64,000 nt of DNA from positions 744,001 to 808,000 of the forward strand of contig NZ_RPFW01000003.1 in NCBI RefSeq assembly GCF_007827045.1, given 5' to 3'. Position 1 is the stretch's first letter; the number at the start of each line of letters is the position of its first letter. Below the pieces are notes generated by a model. It ran no database searches, was not told the origin of the DNA, and worked only from the letters and a program-made list of their open reading frames with translations. Below, one piece after another: positions 50,729 through 58,500 of the stretch. The DNA comes from Trebonia kvetii (lineage in GTDB: Bacteria; Actinomycetota; Actinomycetes; Streptosporangiales; Streptosporangiaceae). The translations under genes were made by a program, and so were the position numbers.

Positions 50729-51442
50729 CTAGGAACGGCCGCGCGCGCCCGGCTCGACCTCGACGAAGGTCTTGGCGTAGCCGAAATGCATGTCGTGCGT
50801 GCGGGCCGAGAGCACCTTTGCGTACAGGTCCCCGCGATCCACGCTGCGTGGCACCGGCGCGAGCGACCGCCCGTGCGACAGCGCGGTGACGAGCTGCTGC
50901 GCGTGCTCCTCGGCGAGGATCGCCCGCATCAGCGCCTCCTGGAGGGTCCGGCCGACGATGACCGCGCCGTGCCAGCGCAGCAGCGCGATCGCCTCGTCGC
51001 CGAGCAGGCCGATCAGCCGCTGCGCGTCGGCGCGGGACCGCACCAGGTCCGGCTCCTCCCACACGGGCACCGCCTCCGGCCAGAAGCTCGCGTGCATCAT
51101 CAGCAGCTCCGACGGCACCTCGGCCATCGCGGCGAGCGCCACAAGGCCCGGGGAGTGCACGTGGATCAGCGACTTGATCTCCGGCTTGAGCCGGTGCACC
51201 TCGGAGTGCATGTAGAGCTCAAGCGGCAGCCCCGGCTCGAACTCGTGGTCCAGGTCGAGCTCGATCACGTCAGACGGGCGGCACCGGTCCTTGCGCGCGC
51301 CGGCGCCCGGGCAGACGAGGTACGTCGACGGGTCGTCGGTGAGCACGCTGACGTGGCCGAACATTCCGACAAGCTTGTGGTCGGCAAGAATCCGCGTCGT
51401 CGCGGCCAGTTCGCCGCGCAGGGCAAGGTAGTCGTCGAGCAT
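50729..51442 (-). CDS. Class II aldolase/adducin-family protein
   Basis: A 237-residue zinc-dependent aldolase-fold protein (FucA/AraD type). N-terminal LADHKLVGMFGHVSVL matches the family's GNxS substrate loop in position, with GHVS here. Zinc ligands appear in SLIHVHSPG (HxH) and RWHGAVIVG. Related enzymes in aromatic clusters include hydroxyacid aldolases and decarboxylases. It could cleave the last pathway intermediate to a keto acid plus aldehyde. It starts five bases after the stop of the HbpS/MetE-like gene and is co-transcribed with it. Confidence 0.88.
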   Translation of the reverse strand: MLDDYLALRGELAATTRILADHKLVGMFGHVSVLTDDPSTYLVCPGAGARKDRCRPSDVIELDLDHEFEPGLPLELYMHSEVHRLKPEIKSLIHVHSPGLVALAAMAEVPSELLMMHASFWPEAVPVWEEPDLVRSRADAQRLIGLLGDEAIALLRWHGAVIVGRTLQEALMRAILAEEHAQQLVTALSHGRSLAPVPRSVDRGDLYAKVLSARTHDMHFGYAKTFVEVEPGARGRS

Positions 51443-51447
51443 GGCAG

Positions 51448-53118
51448 TCAGATCTCGTTTCCCCAGTAGTAGCGTGCCGCCATCTCGATGAGCTGCAGCT
51501 TGACGTGCTGCTCGGTAGCGGTCATCAGCGGCTGGTCCGCAACCTGCGCGAACCCGCCGTTGGTGGCGACCGCCACGTCGGCGTCGCCGCGCTCGTCCAG
51601 GATGGGGTCGAGGCGGTCAAGCAGGTCATCCACGACTTCCGCCGCGGGACTTGCGACGTCGATCACGCCGAGGCTGACCACGATGCCCGGCTTGACAAGC
51701 GAGACAGGGAAGCGCGCCGCGGGGTCGGCCGGGTAATCGATGCTGAGCCGCGGGAACGGCGTCTCATCGAGCAGCGCGGCCACCGCCGTCGCGTCGTATC
51801 CCGAGCCGGTAAACGGCAGTGGCCCGGCGTCGGTCAGATCGAGCCCGACCCGGAACTCGGCGTGCGTCTCGAGGCCGTCGAACACGGCGCGGTCGGCCTC
51901 GATGAGCGCCGCGAGTGCCGCGGGCACGTCGATGCCCGCGGCCGCCGCGGCAGCCCTGCCCTCGACGGTCAGCAGCGGCACGTACAGCGGGTTCTCCAGC
52001 GGCACGAACAGCACGCCGTCCGCGGCGAGCGCCGCGATCTCCGCGCGCAGGATGGCCGCGAGCGCGTGACCCGCCGCCCGCACCGCGTCGATGTCCGCCG
52101 CCGACGCGAGCGCGGACCCGGCCGCGGCCAGGTAGCCGGGCGACGGCAGCGTGACGAACACGTTGCGGTCCACCGTGGCGAGCACCGGGACCGCCTCGGC
52201 CTTGGCAAGCCGCCCGGAGGCGGCGAGCAGGGCGGCGTCGGGCACCGCGCGAACCCGTTCGGCGGAAATGCCGGCGAGTTCCGTGAGCGGCGCGGACGCC
52301 GCAAGCGGCGCGAACCCGGCCACCTGGTCGTGCACCACGGACTCGAAATAGCTCCGCCGGTACTGCCCGTCGCTGCAGGCGGACAGCGTCAGCCGGCGCA
52401 GCGCGTGCGCCAGCGTGACCACGGCCTCGTCCCGCGCCGTCTCAAGCGCCGCGCCCGTCAGCGACGACGACGCGGCAAGCAGCGACGCCGGCCTGACCAG
52501 GGACCCGTGGTGGTCGATGTGATATCCGAAGTCGTCAGCCATCAAAGCCTCCGTCATGTTCGCAGCTTTGGTCCGCGCTGGCGCGGACAGCGGGGGGTAC
52601 GGGGGGTCGTCCCCCCGGGAGATAGAGCCGGTTAGTGCGCCCGATACGATGGCGCCTTTTGCCATCGGGCGCACTAACCGGCGGGCGCCGGCCCATTCGG
52701 GGAAGTCGAGGTCGAAGCCGGCCGCCCGCAGCACGTCCTCGCAGATCTTCTGGTCCTCGTCGGGGCTGCCGCCGGACACGCCGAGGCCGCCCACGATGAC
52801 ACCGTCCCGCTTGAGCGTGAAGCCGCCCTTGGTGGCGACGATCGGGTGCTGGCCCATCCGGCCGACCTGGGTGAAGAACACCGGGTCGGAGTTGCGCCAG
52901 CCCTCGAGCATGTAGGTGGGCCGCTGCATGACGGCGGCCGAGTAGGCCTTGGAGATCGCGATCGACGGTGTCATCGGCCGGGCGCCCTCCATCCGCTCGA
53001 CGAGCACGATGAAGCCGCCGTAGTCGACCGCCGCGATAGACAGCGCCTTGCCGAGTTCCTGCCCGCGGGCCCGCGCGTCGTCGACCAGCCTCCTGGCTTC
53101 CGCATACGGCAGTGTCAT
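51448..53118 (-). CDS. HbpS/GlcG-like domain read in frame into a MetE-like domain
   Basis: One open frame of 556 codons with two unrelated parts. Residues 1-145 are a HbpS/GlcG (DUF336) domain: GKALSIAAVDYGGFIVLVER and GGFTLKRDGVIVGGLGVSGG. Residues about 146-190 are translated from repeat copy 2 and look like no protein. From Met 193 onward comes a MetE/UROD-barrel domain (YHIDHHGSLVRPASLLA onward, 364 residues). It ends TNGGFAQVA, lacking the zinc Cys seen in cobalamin-independent methyltransferases. An internal ATG at 52542 has its own ribosome site, so two separate proteins are more likely than a functional fusion. ATG at 53118 has GGGAG upstream. Confidence 0.7.
   Translation of the reverse strand: MTLPYAEARRLVDDARARGQELGKALSIAAVDYGGFIVLVERMEGARPMTPSIAISKAYSAAVMQRPTYMLEGWRNSDPVFFTQVGRMGQHPIVATKGGFTLKRDGVIVGGLGVSGGSPDEDQKICEDVLRAAGFDLDFPEWAGARRLVRPMAKGAIVSGALTGSISRGDDPPYPPLSAPARTKAANMTEALMADDFGYHIDHHGSLVRPASLLAASSSLTGAALETARDEAVVTLAHALRRLTLSACSDGQYRRSYFESVVHDQVAGFAPLAASAPLTELAGISAERVRAVPDAALLAASGRLAKAEAVPVLATVDRNVFVTLPSPGYLAAAGSALASAADIDAVRAAGHALAAILRAEIAALAADGVLFVPLENPLYVPLLTVEGRAAAAAAGIDVPAALAALIEADRAVFDGLETHAEFRVGLDLTDAGPLPFTGSGYDATAVAALLDETPFPRLSIDYPADPAARFPVSLVKPGIVVSLGVIDVASPAAEVVDDLLDRLDPILDERGDADVAVATNGGFAQVADQPLMTATEQHVKLQLIEMAARYYWGNEI
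52540..52552 (-). promoter_or_regulatory. Internal ribosome site and start of the MetE-like gene
   Basis: On the minus strand, GGAGG (52548-52552), a five-base spacer and ATG (52540-52542) open a 364-residue MetE-like product beginning MADDFGYHIDHHGSL. The next in-frame ATG upstream (52557) has no ribosome site. This supports independent translation of the second domain of the 51448-53118 frame. Confidence 0.65.
52592..52682 (-). repeat. Structured intra-operon repeat, copy 2
   Basis: A 16-bp variable stem (arms 52667-52682 and 52627-52642), with the invariant tip GATGGC/GCCATC (52661-52666 and 52648-52653), bulge GTATC and 7-nt A-rich loop on the minus strand. It is followed by the invariant G6-ACGA-C6 hairpin (52611-52616 and 52601-52606) and a second C6 tract (52592-52597). 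It lies between the HbpS-like and MetE-like parts and is translated in frame. An extra 8-bp hairpin (GTCCGCGC/GCGCGGAC, 52571-52588) follows. Confidence 0.8.
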
Positions 53119-53157
53119 CGGGTTCTCCCAGAGAAATAGGTCTGCGACAGTTGAAAA

Positions 53158-53404
53158 CTACTCACCCCACACCGCCCGCGCGACGTCCGCCACCAGCGCG
53201 AGCTTCGCGTACTGCTCGTCCTCGGTGAGCAGGTCGCCGCCCGCGGCGATGGAAGCGAAGCCGCACTGCGGCGACCGGCTCGTAGTCGCCCTCGCGCAGG
53301 TCCGCGTCGCTCACCTCGCCCGCGTCGTGCCCGCGCCGCGCGGCGAGCAGGGTCTCGGGCCGCAGCAGGCTCCCGATGTGGTCGCCGCGGCACTTCTCTG
53401 TCAT
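53158..53404 (-). pseudogene. Internally deleted MetE/UROD-like methyltransferase
   Basis: ATG at 53404 starts GDHIGSLLRPETLLAARRG, the N-terminus of MetE/epoxyalkane-CoM-transferase-like proteins. About 40 codons in, the sequence jumps into another frame that encodes the family's C-terminus: SPQCGFASIAAGGD, then LTEDEQYAKLALVADVARAV, ending at TAG 53158-53160. Some 290 middle residues are gone. The zinc Cys of SPQCGF is retained here but absent in the intact neighbour. Confidence 0.8.
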
Positions 53405-53610
53405 CGTCGGCTTTCCTCCTTGCGCCCCACGCTAGCGACGCTCACCAGGGGCAGCCCACCCCGCGCGGGTAAAGGTAAGAGTTCACGACCAGTCCATCCC
53501 GAACGGGTTCGGCTTACACCCGCTCCCCCCGCCGTGACCTAGCCTGCCTGTGACGATGACTGGCGATGCGGTGCCCGGGCGGTAACGGCGGCAGCGCATA
53601 GGGTTGACGC

Positions 53611-54489
53611 ATGAAACTAGGTCTGCACATCTCGGACTTCACTTGGGACGGCGGCGCGCCCGATCTCCGGTTCAAGCTCGGCGAGATCGCCAAGCGCGCC
53701 GAGGACGGCGGCGTCGACCGGATCAGCGTCATGGACCACGTCTGGCAGATCGGGCCGATCGGGCCGCCCGAGCACGAGATGCTCGAGGCGTACACGGCGC
53801 TCGGCTGGCTTGCGGCCAAGACCGAGCGCGTCAAGCTGCTCACCATGGTGACCGCCGTGGTCTACCGCGAGCCTGGCCTGCTCGCCAAGGCGGTGACCAC
53901 GCTCGACGTGCTGTCCGGCGGCCGGGCTATCCTCGGCATCGGCGCGGCGTGGAACGCCGAAGAGTCGGCTGGCCTCGGCCTGCTGTTCCCGCCGGTGTCC
54001 GAACGGTTCGAGCGGCTTGAGGAGGCGATCCTCATCTGCAAGCAGATGTGGAGCGGCGACGAGGGCGCGTTCCACGGACAGCACTACCAGCTCGCGCGGA
54101 CGCTCAACTCGCCGCAGGTGCTGTCGCGGCCGCACCCGCCGATCCTGATCGGCGGCGCGGGCGAGAAGAAGACCTTGCGGCTCGTCGCCAAGTACGCCGA
54201 CGCCTGCAACATCGCGGCGTACAACCTCGATGAGACCGCGCACAAGCTCGACGTGCTGCGCCAGCACTGCGCCAACGAGGGCCGCGACTACGACGAGATA
54301 GAGAAGACCGCGCAGACCCGCTACGACCTGGGCGAGAACGGCGAGAACACCGGCCAGGTGATCGAGAACCTGCACCGGATTGCCGAGCTCGGCTTCAGCC
54401 AGGTGCACGGTTCGCTGAAGCGGGTCAGCGAGCCGGGACAGCTCGACCTGCTCGCCGAGCGGGTCATCCCGGCGGTCGAGAAGTTCTAG
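53611..54489 (+). CDS. LLM-class F420-dependent oxidoreductase
   Basis: A 292-residue luciferase-like barrel of the F420-dependent subfamily: GLHISDFTWDGGAPDLRFKL, DHVWQIGPIGPPEHEMLEAY, TTLDVLSGGRAILGIGAAWN, and PHPPILIGGAGEKKTLRLVA, which binds the F420 phosphate tail. Cytosolic hydride-transfer enzyme; substrate unknown, likely an intermediate of the surrounding aromatic pathway. ATG at 53611 has only a weak AGGG upstream. First plus-strand gene of the O-demethylation block, divergent from the MetE-like remnant. Confidence 0.92.
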   Translation: MKLGLHISDFTWDGGAPDLRFKLGEIAKRAEDGGVDRISVMDHVWQIGPIGPPEHEMLEAYTALGWLAAKTERVKLLTMVTAVVYREPGLLAKAVTTLDVLSGGRAILGIGAAWNAEESAGLGLLFPPVSERFERLEEAILICKQMWSGDEGAFHGQHYQLARTLNSPQVLSRPHPPILIGGAGEKKTLRLVAKYADACNIAAYNLDETAHKLDVLRQHCANEGRDYDEIEKTAQTRYDLGENGENTGQVIENLHRIAELGFSQVHGSLKRVSEPGQLDLLAERVIPAVEKF

Positions 54490-54506
54490 CACGAGAAGAG
54501 GAATTA

Positions 54507-55325
54507 GTGACCACACCAGCACCGGCAGCCCCTGGCGGACCGCGGCGCCGCAAGCCGCCGAAGCCCGTCGAGGTCGTGTCCGTCGACTACATCTCACCGC
54601 GGATGGTCTCCGTGCTCGTCACCGGCGACAACCTGGACGCGTACGGCGAGGCCGCGCCGACCTCGCACCTGAAGGTGTTCCTGCCGGCCGAGGGCCAGGA
54701 CGAACCGCTGCTGCCGCAGCAGACGCCGGACGGTCCCGTCTACCCCGACGGCCCGCCGCCGGTTGTCCGCACCTACACGCCGCGCCGCTACGACCCGCAG
54801 ACCAGGATCCTGGAGATCCAGTTCCTGCTGCATGGGACCGGCCCGGCATCCGAGTGGGCGCAGCGCGCCAAGCCGGGCGACAAGCTCGCCGTGGGCGGCC
54901 CCGGCGGGAGGTTCTCGCTTGAGCCCGTCGCGGACCACTGGTGGCTCGCCGCCGACGAGTCCGCGATCCCCGCGGTCGGCACGCTGCTCGACGTCCTGCC
55001 GGAGACCGCGACGGTCGAGGTGCACATCGAGGTCGAGGGTCCTGACGACGAGATCGGCTTCGAGAGCCAGGCGAAGACCAGCATCACCTGGCACCACAGG
55101 AGCGGCGGCGGGGCGTTCGGCGCGGAGCTGGCGCGGGCCGCGCGCGAGGCGAGCATCCCGGACGGCGCGCGGGTCTGGGTGGCCTGCGAGGCGGCCGCGA
55201 TGCGCGACATCCGGCGGTACTTCCTCGTCGGCCGTAAGGTGCCGCGCGATGCGCTCGTCACCCGCGGCTACTGGCGCACCGGCGAGCAGAACCACCCCGA
55301 CCACGACTACGGCGAGGACGAATAG
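54507..55325 (+). CDS. Siderophore-interacting-type FAD reductase (SIP)
   Basis: A 272-residue FAD-binding oxidoreductase. The FAD motif VRTYTPRRYDPQTRILEIQF lies near residue 87, the GPGGRF nucleotide turn near 133, and the SIP C-terminal domain (WLAADESAIPAVGTLLDVLP, WVACEAAAMRDIRRYFL) follows. The family reduces ferric siderophores or other electron acceptors with NAD(P)H. Here, between an LLM enzyme and a LigM-like demethylase, it may supply electrons. GTG at 54507 lies 17 bases past the LLM stop. Repeat copy 3 begins five bases after its stop. Confidence 0.88.
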   Translation: MTTPAPAAPGGPRRRKPPKPVEVVSVDYISPRMVSVLVTGDNLDAYGEAAPTSHLKVFLPAEGQDEPLLPQQTPDGPVYPDGPPPVVRTYTPRRYDPQTRILEIQFLLHGTGPASEWAQRAKPGDKLAVGGPGGRFSLEPVADHWWLAADESAIPAVGTLLDVLPETATVEVHIEVEGPDDEIGFESQAKTSITWHHRSGGGAFGAELARAAREASIPDGARVWVACEAAAMRDIRRYFLVGRKVPRDALVTRGYWRTGEQNHPDHDYGEDE

Positions 55326-55329
55326 CCGA

Positions 55330-55419
55330 CGCGTGCTGAGCGCCCGATGGCAAAGGGCGCCATCTTATCGGGCGCTCAGCACGCGGTTATCTTCCGGGGG
55401 GACGACCCCCCGTACCCCC
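55330..55419 (+). repeat. Structured intra-operon repeat, copy 3
   Basis: Plus-strand orientation, matching transcription. A 16-bp variable stem (55330-55345 and 55370-55385) carries the invariant tip GATGGC/GCCATC (55346-55351 and 55359-55364), loop AAAGGGC and bulge TTATC. The invariant G6-ACGA-C6 hairpin (55396-55401 and 55406-55411) follows, then GTA and a C5 tract to 55419. It begins five bases past the SIP stop. Confidence 0.8.
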
Positions 55420-55482
55420 GGGACAAGTGCCAACCCCCATGTTGCCTTCAAGGCATCCGGCCGGTTAAAGTCCGTGCTTATT

Positions 55483-55502
55483 CGATCTAGTAGATCGATC
55501 TA
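55483..55502. promoter_or_regulatory. Overlapping palindromes before the O-demethylase gene
   Basis: CGATCTA-G-TAGATCG (55483-55497) and TAGATCGATCTA (55491-55502) overlap in an AT-rich patch 25 bases upstream of the O-demethylase start. Typical of an operator for a dimeric regulator; no regulator gene is adjacent. Confidence 0.6.
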
Positions 55503-55526
55503 TTAATTTCGCGGAGGAGACGGTCC

Positions 55527-56876
55527 ATGGGCGCACCGAGCCTGCAAGACGGCATCGACAAGGCAGGTTCCCCGATCAGGCTGCTGTGGCGGCAGAACCC
55601 CGAGCCGTGGAACCCGGAGAACATCGAGCCCGAGTACGCGGGCTGGCGCGCCGAGCAGGCCGCCTGGCACACCGGCGTCTCGCTGTCCGACCTGTCGCAC
55701 CACATGTTCGACACGTTCATCGAGGGCCCCGACGCCACCCGGCTGCTCAGCGAGGTCTCCGCGAACAACTACGAGAAGTTCGCGATCGGCCAGGCCAAGC
55801 AGTTCATCCCGGTGACCGCCAGGGGCAACATCGTCACCGACGGCATACTCGAGCGCACCGGCGAGCAGGCCTACACGCTCAGCGGCATCCCCGCCGCGCA
55901 GAACTGGGTCAAGTACCACGGCGAGACGGGCGGCTATGACGTCGCCTTCGTCACCGACCCGTCAAGCGCGTTCCGCGGCGGCGCGAACCCGGCGCTGTTC
56001 CGCTACCAGGTACAGGGCCCGCACGCCAAGGAGCTTGCCGAGACCGTCTTCGGCGGGCCGCTGCCGCCGTCGAAGTTCTTCCACTCGGTCCCCGTGGAGC
56101 TGAACGGCACGCGGTTCCGCGCGCTGCGGCACAACATGGCAGGCCAGGACGGCTACGAGTTCATCGGCCCCTGGGAGCACGCCGCCGCCGTTAAGGAGAC
56201 GCTGCTCGGCGCGGGCGAGGCGTTCGGCATCGTGCACGTCGGCGCGCTCGCCTACGCGAGCGCGTCGGTGGAGAGCGGCTGGATCCCGTCGCCGGTGCCC
56301 GGCATCTACACCGACCCCGAGCTGGCCGGCTACCGCGCCTGGCTGCCGCTGTTCGGCATCGAAGGGCAGCGGCCGCTGAACGGCAGCTTCTTCTCCGCGG
56401 ACATCGAGGACTACTACCTGTCGCCCTACGAGCTCGACTACGGCCGGTCGATCTCCTTCAACCACGACTTCATCGGCAGGGACGCGCTGCAGGCGGCCAA
56501 AGACACGGTCACGCGCACCAAGGTCACCGTCGTGCTCGACCCGGCCGACGTCGCCGCGGTGCTCGGCCCCGATCAATCCGGTACTGATCTCGGCTACTAC
56601 CTCACCTACGCCAGGCACCGAATCGAGACGGGCGACGGCACGCTGGCCGGCGTCACGTACCAGACGGCCACCATCGACACCACCGGCACGATCCTTTCCC
56701 TGTCGATCGTGGACAAGGCGCACGCCGCACCGGGCACCGCGGTGACGGTCGTGTGGGGCGAGCACCCCGGGTCAGGCACCGCTCCCGATGCCGACCTCGG
56801 CTTCCCGCGCATCCGCGCGACGGTCGCTCCCGCGCCCTATGACGCGTACGCAGCCACGCAATACCGGCGCCACTAA
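55527..56876 (+). CDS. Folate-dependent aromatic O-demethylase (LigM/DesA-like, GcvT fold)
   Basis: A 449-residue aminomethyltransferase-fold protein. The N-terminal part, with WHTGVSLSDLSHHMFDTFIE, YEKFAIGQAKQFIPVTARGN and VTDGILER, and the later FRALRHNMAGQDGYEFIGP and FIGRDALQAA, match tetrahydrofolate-dependent vanillate/syringate demethylases. It transfers the methoxy methyl group to THF. MetF follows directly, which is the usual partner for recycling methyl-THF. ATG at 55527 has GGAGGA upstream. Methoxylated lignin monomers are plausible substrates. Confidence 0.88.
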   Translation: MGAPSLQDGIDKAGSPIRLLWRQNPEPWNPENIEPEYAGWRAEQAAWHTGVSLSDLSHHMFDTFIEGPDATRLLSEVSANNYEKFAIGQAKQFIPVTARGNIVTDGILERTGEQAYTLSGIPAAQNWVKYHGETGGYDVAFVTDPSSAFRGGANPALFRYQVQGPHAKELAETVFGGPLPPSKFFHSVPVELNGTRFRALRHNMAGQDGYEFIGPWEHAAAVKETLLGAGEAFGIVHVGALAYASASVESGWIPSPVPGIYTDPELAGYRAWLPLFGIEGQRPLNGSFFSADIEDYYLSPYELDYGRSISFNHDFIGRDALQAAKDTVTRTKVTVVLDPADVAAVLGPDQSGTDLGYYLTYARHRIETGDGTLAGVTYQTATIDTTGTILSLSIVDKAHAAPGTAVTVVWGEHPGSGTAPDADLGFPRIRATVAPAPYDAYAATQYRRH

Positions 56877-56994
56877 ACGGCATCTCATCGTTTGTTGTGT
56901 GGCCCAATGAATGGCCGGCGGGATTAAGTTTTCCCACGTGAAGCCATACCATGAAGTCACAAGGACAGTTTCAGATTGCGGGAATGGGCATCAC

Positions 56995-57822
56995 GTGAGC
57001 ACTGTGCTAAACGATTTCTCCATGGAGATGACCGGCAAGGACGTCGAGAAGGTGGAGAACGCCGCGGGCGTGATCCCGCGGGGCACAAGGATCAACGTCA
57101 CCTTCCTGGAAAACGAGGACCTGACCATGCGGGTGAACGCCGCGGCGGCGGTCAAGCGCCTCGGCTTCACCCCGGTCCCGCACATCTCCGCCCGGCGGCT
57201 GAAGTCGCAGGAGATGCTCGAGGAGTTCCTCACCGCGCTGCGCGCCATCGACGCCACGGAGAGCGTGTTCAGCGTCGGCGGCGACCCGGCCGTCCCCATG
57301 GGCCCGTACGAGGACTCCCTCGCGGTGATCGAGTCGGGCGTGCTGCAGCAGTACGGCGTCACGGACATCTCGGTCGGCGGCTACCCGGACGGGCACCCGG
57401 ACATCGCCTCCGAGGTGCTCTGGTCGGCGCTGGAGAAGAAGTCGGCCGCGCTGTCCCGGCTGCAGATTCCCGGCACCGTGATCACCCAGGTCGACTTCGA
57501 CGTGGACCGGGTGCTTTCCTGGGTCGCCGAGGTCAGGGAGCACGGCGTCGAAATGCCGATCCGCGTCGGCGTGCCAGGCCCGGCCAGCGTCAAGCTGCTG
57601 CTCGGCTTCGCCTCACGGCTCGGCATCTCCACGTCCGCGACGATCGCCAAGAAGTACGGCCTGTCCGTCACCAACCTGCTCGGCAAGGCCGGCCCTGACC
57701 GGTTCATCCGCGACCTGGCGGCCGGCCTTGACCCGGGCAAGCACGGCACGGTCAAGCTGCACTTCTACACGTTCGGCGGCTTCAAGACGACCGCGGAATG
57801 GATCTCGAACTTCAGCCTCTGA
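56995..57822 (+). CDS. metF: Methylenetetrahydrofolate reductase (MetF-like)
   Basis: A 275-residue TIM barrel of the MTHFR family: FSMEMTGKDVEKV at the N-terminus, INVTFLENEDLTMRVNAAAA, FTPVPHISARR, SVFSVGGDPAVPMGPY, and VITQVDFDVDRVLSWVAEVR (FAD/folate site). In O-demethylation clusters it oxidises methyl-THF to methylene-THF. GTG at 56995 is preferred because family members begin close to the F-S-x-E-M motif; an upstream ATG at 56911 would add 28 unlikely residues. It lies 118 bases past the demethylase gene. Confidence 0.88.
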   Translation: MSTVLNDFSMEMTGKDVEKVENAAGVIPRGTRINVTFLENEDLTMRVNAAAAVKRLGFTPVPHISARRLKSQEMLEEFLTALRAIDATESVFSVGGDPAVPMGPYEDSLAVIESGVLQQYGVTDISVGGYPDGHPDIASEVLWSALEKKSAALSRLQIPGTVITQVDFDVDRVLSWVAEVREHGVEMPIRVGVPGPASVKLLLGFASRLGISTSATIAKKYGLSVTNLLGKAGPDRFIRDLAAGLDPGKHGTVKLHFYTFGGFKTTAEWISNFSL

Positions 57823-57910
57823 ACCCATCTCCATCACCCCGACGGATACGGCTGACTCGGGTCACCCCACCCGGCCCGTCCAGCCTGGCCGTCGCCCGTC
57901 CGTGGCTGAC

Positions 57911-57925
57911 GGGACCTACGGCTCC
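57911..57925. promoter_or_regulatory. DosR/DevR-like half-matched box before a stress gene
   Basis: GGGACCTACGGCTCC resembles the actinobacterial DosR box (GGGACTTNNGNCCCT), with three mismatches, 125 bases before the stress gene at 58051. Universal stress genes are typical DosR targets. Suggestive only. Confidence 0.35.
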
Positions 57926-58050
57926 GCGAGGCCTGTCCTTCGTCCCTGGAGACGGCGCGCTGCCCGGACGACGATAGGCGCCAGGGAGCCGAGAGGCCGG
58001 CGGTCAGGAAATCCGCACCGCCGGGGCGGCGCGGCACGCGGAGGAAAGCA

Positions 58051-58494
58051 ATGGAGACGCAGCTGGCTCGGGGCGGACGGATTGTGGTGGGAGTCGACCG
58101 GTCGGACTCGGCCAAGGCCGCACTGGCCTGGGCGGTGCGTCAGGCCGGGCTGACCGGGGCCGAGGTCGACGCGGTGGCGGCCTGGCTGCCGCTGGTGCAG
58201 TTCGGCTGGGCGCCGCCGTACGACGGACCCGGCCCCAGGGAGGCCGCCGAGGCCGCGCTCGATGAGGCCATCGACGACGTGCGCCTCGAGGCGCTCGGCG
58301 TGGTGATCCGCCCGGTTGTCGTCAGGGAGAACGCGGCGCGCGCCCTCCTTGACGCGGCTAAGGACGCGGACCTGCTGGTGGTCGGCAGCAGGGGGCACAG
58401 CGGATTCACCGAGGCGCTGCTCGGCTCGGTCGGCCAGCACTGCGTGCACCACGCCCGCTGCCCCGTCGTGGTGGTGCGCACCCCGCACGACTGA
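58051..58494 (+). CDS. Universal stress protein (UspA family)
   Basis: A 147-residue single Usp domain. IVVGVDRSDSAKAALAWAV opens it and the ATP-binding loop VVGSRGHSGFTEALLGSVG is complete (G-x2-G-x9-G-S). It ends CPVVVVRTP. It is closely similar to the product of 62637-63083, sharing RQA-LTGAEVDAV and GSVGQHC, so the two are probable paralogues. ATG at 58051 has GAGGAAAG upstream. A possible DosR-like box lies in front. Convergent with the thaumatin-like gene. Confidence 0.93.
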   Translation: METQLARGGRIVVGVDRSDSAKAALAWAVRQAGLTGAEVDAVAAWLPLVQFGWAPPYDGPGPREAAEAALDEAIDDVRLEALGVVIRPVVVRENAARALLDAAKDADLLVVGSRGHSGFTEALLGSVGQHCVHHARCPVVVVRTPHD

Positions 58495-58500
58495 CGCGGC

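Noticed and set aside
25236-55419. Insertion sequence or composite transposon bounded by the repeat copies
   Set aside because: No transposase, no flanking target duplication visible, and the copies follow gene orientation; the interval between them contains ordinary operons.
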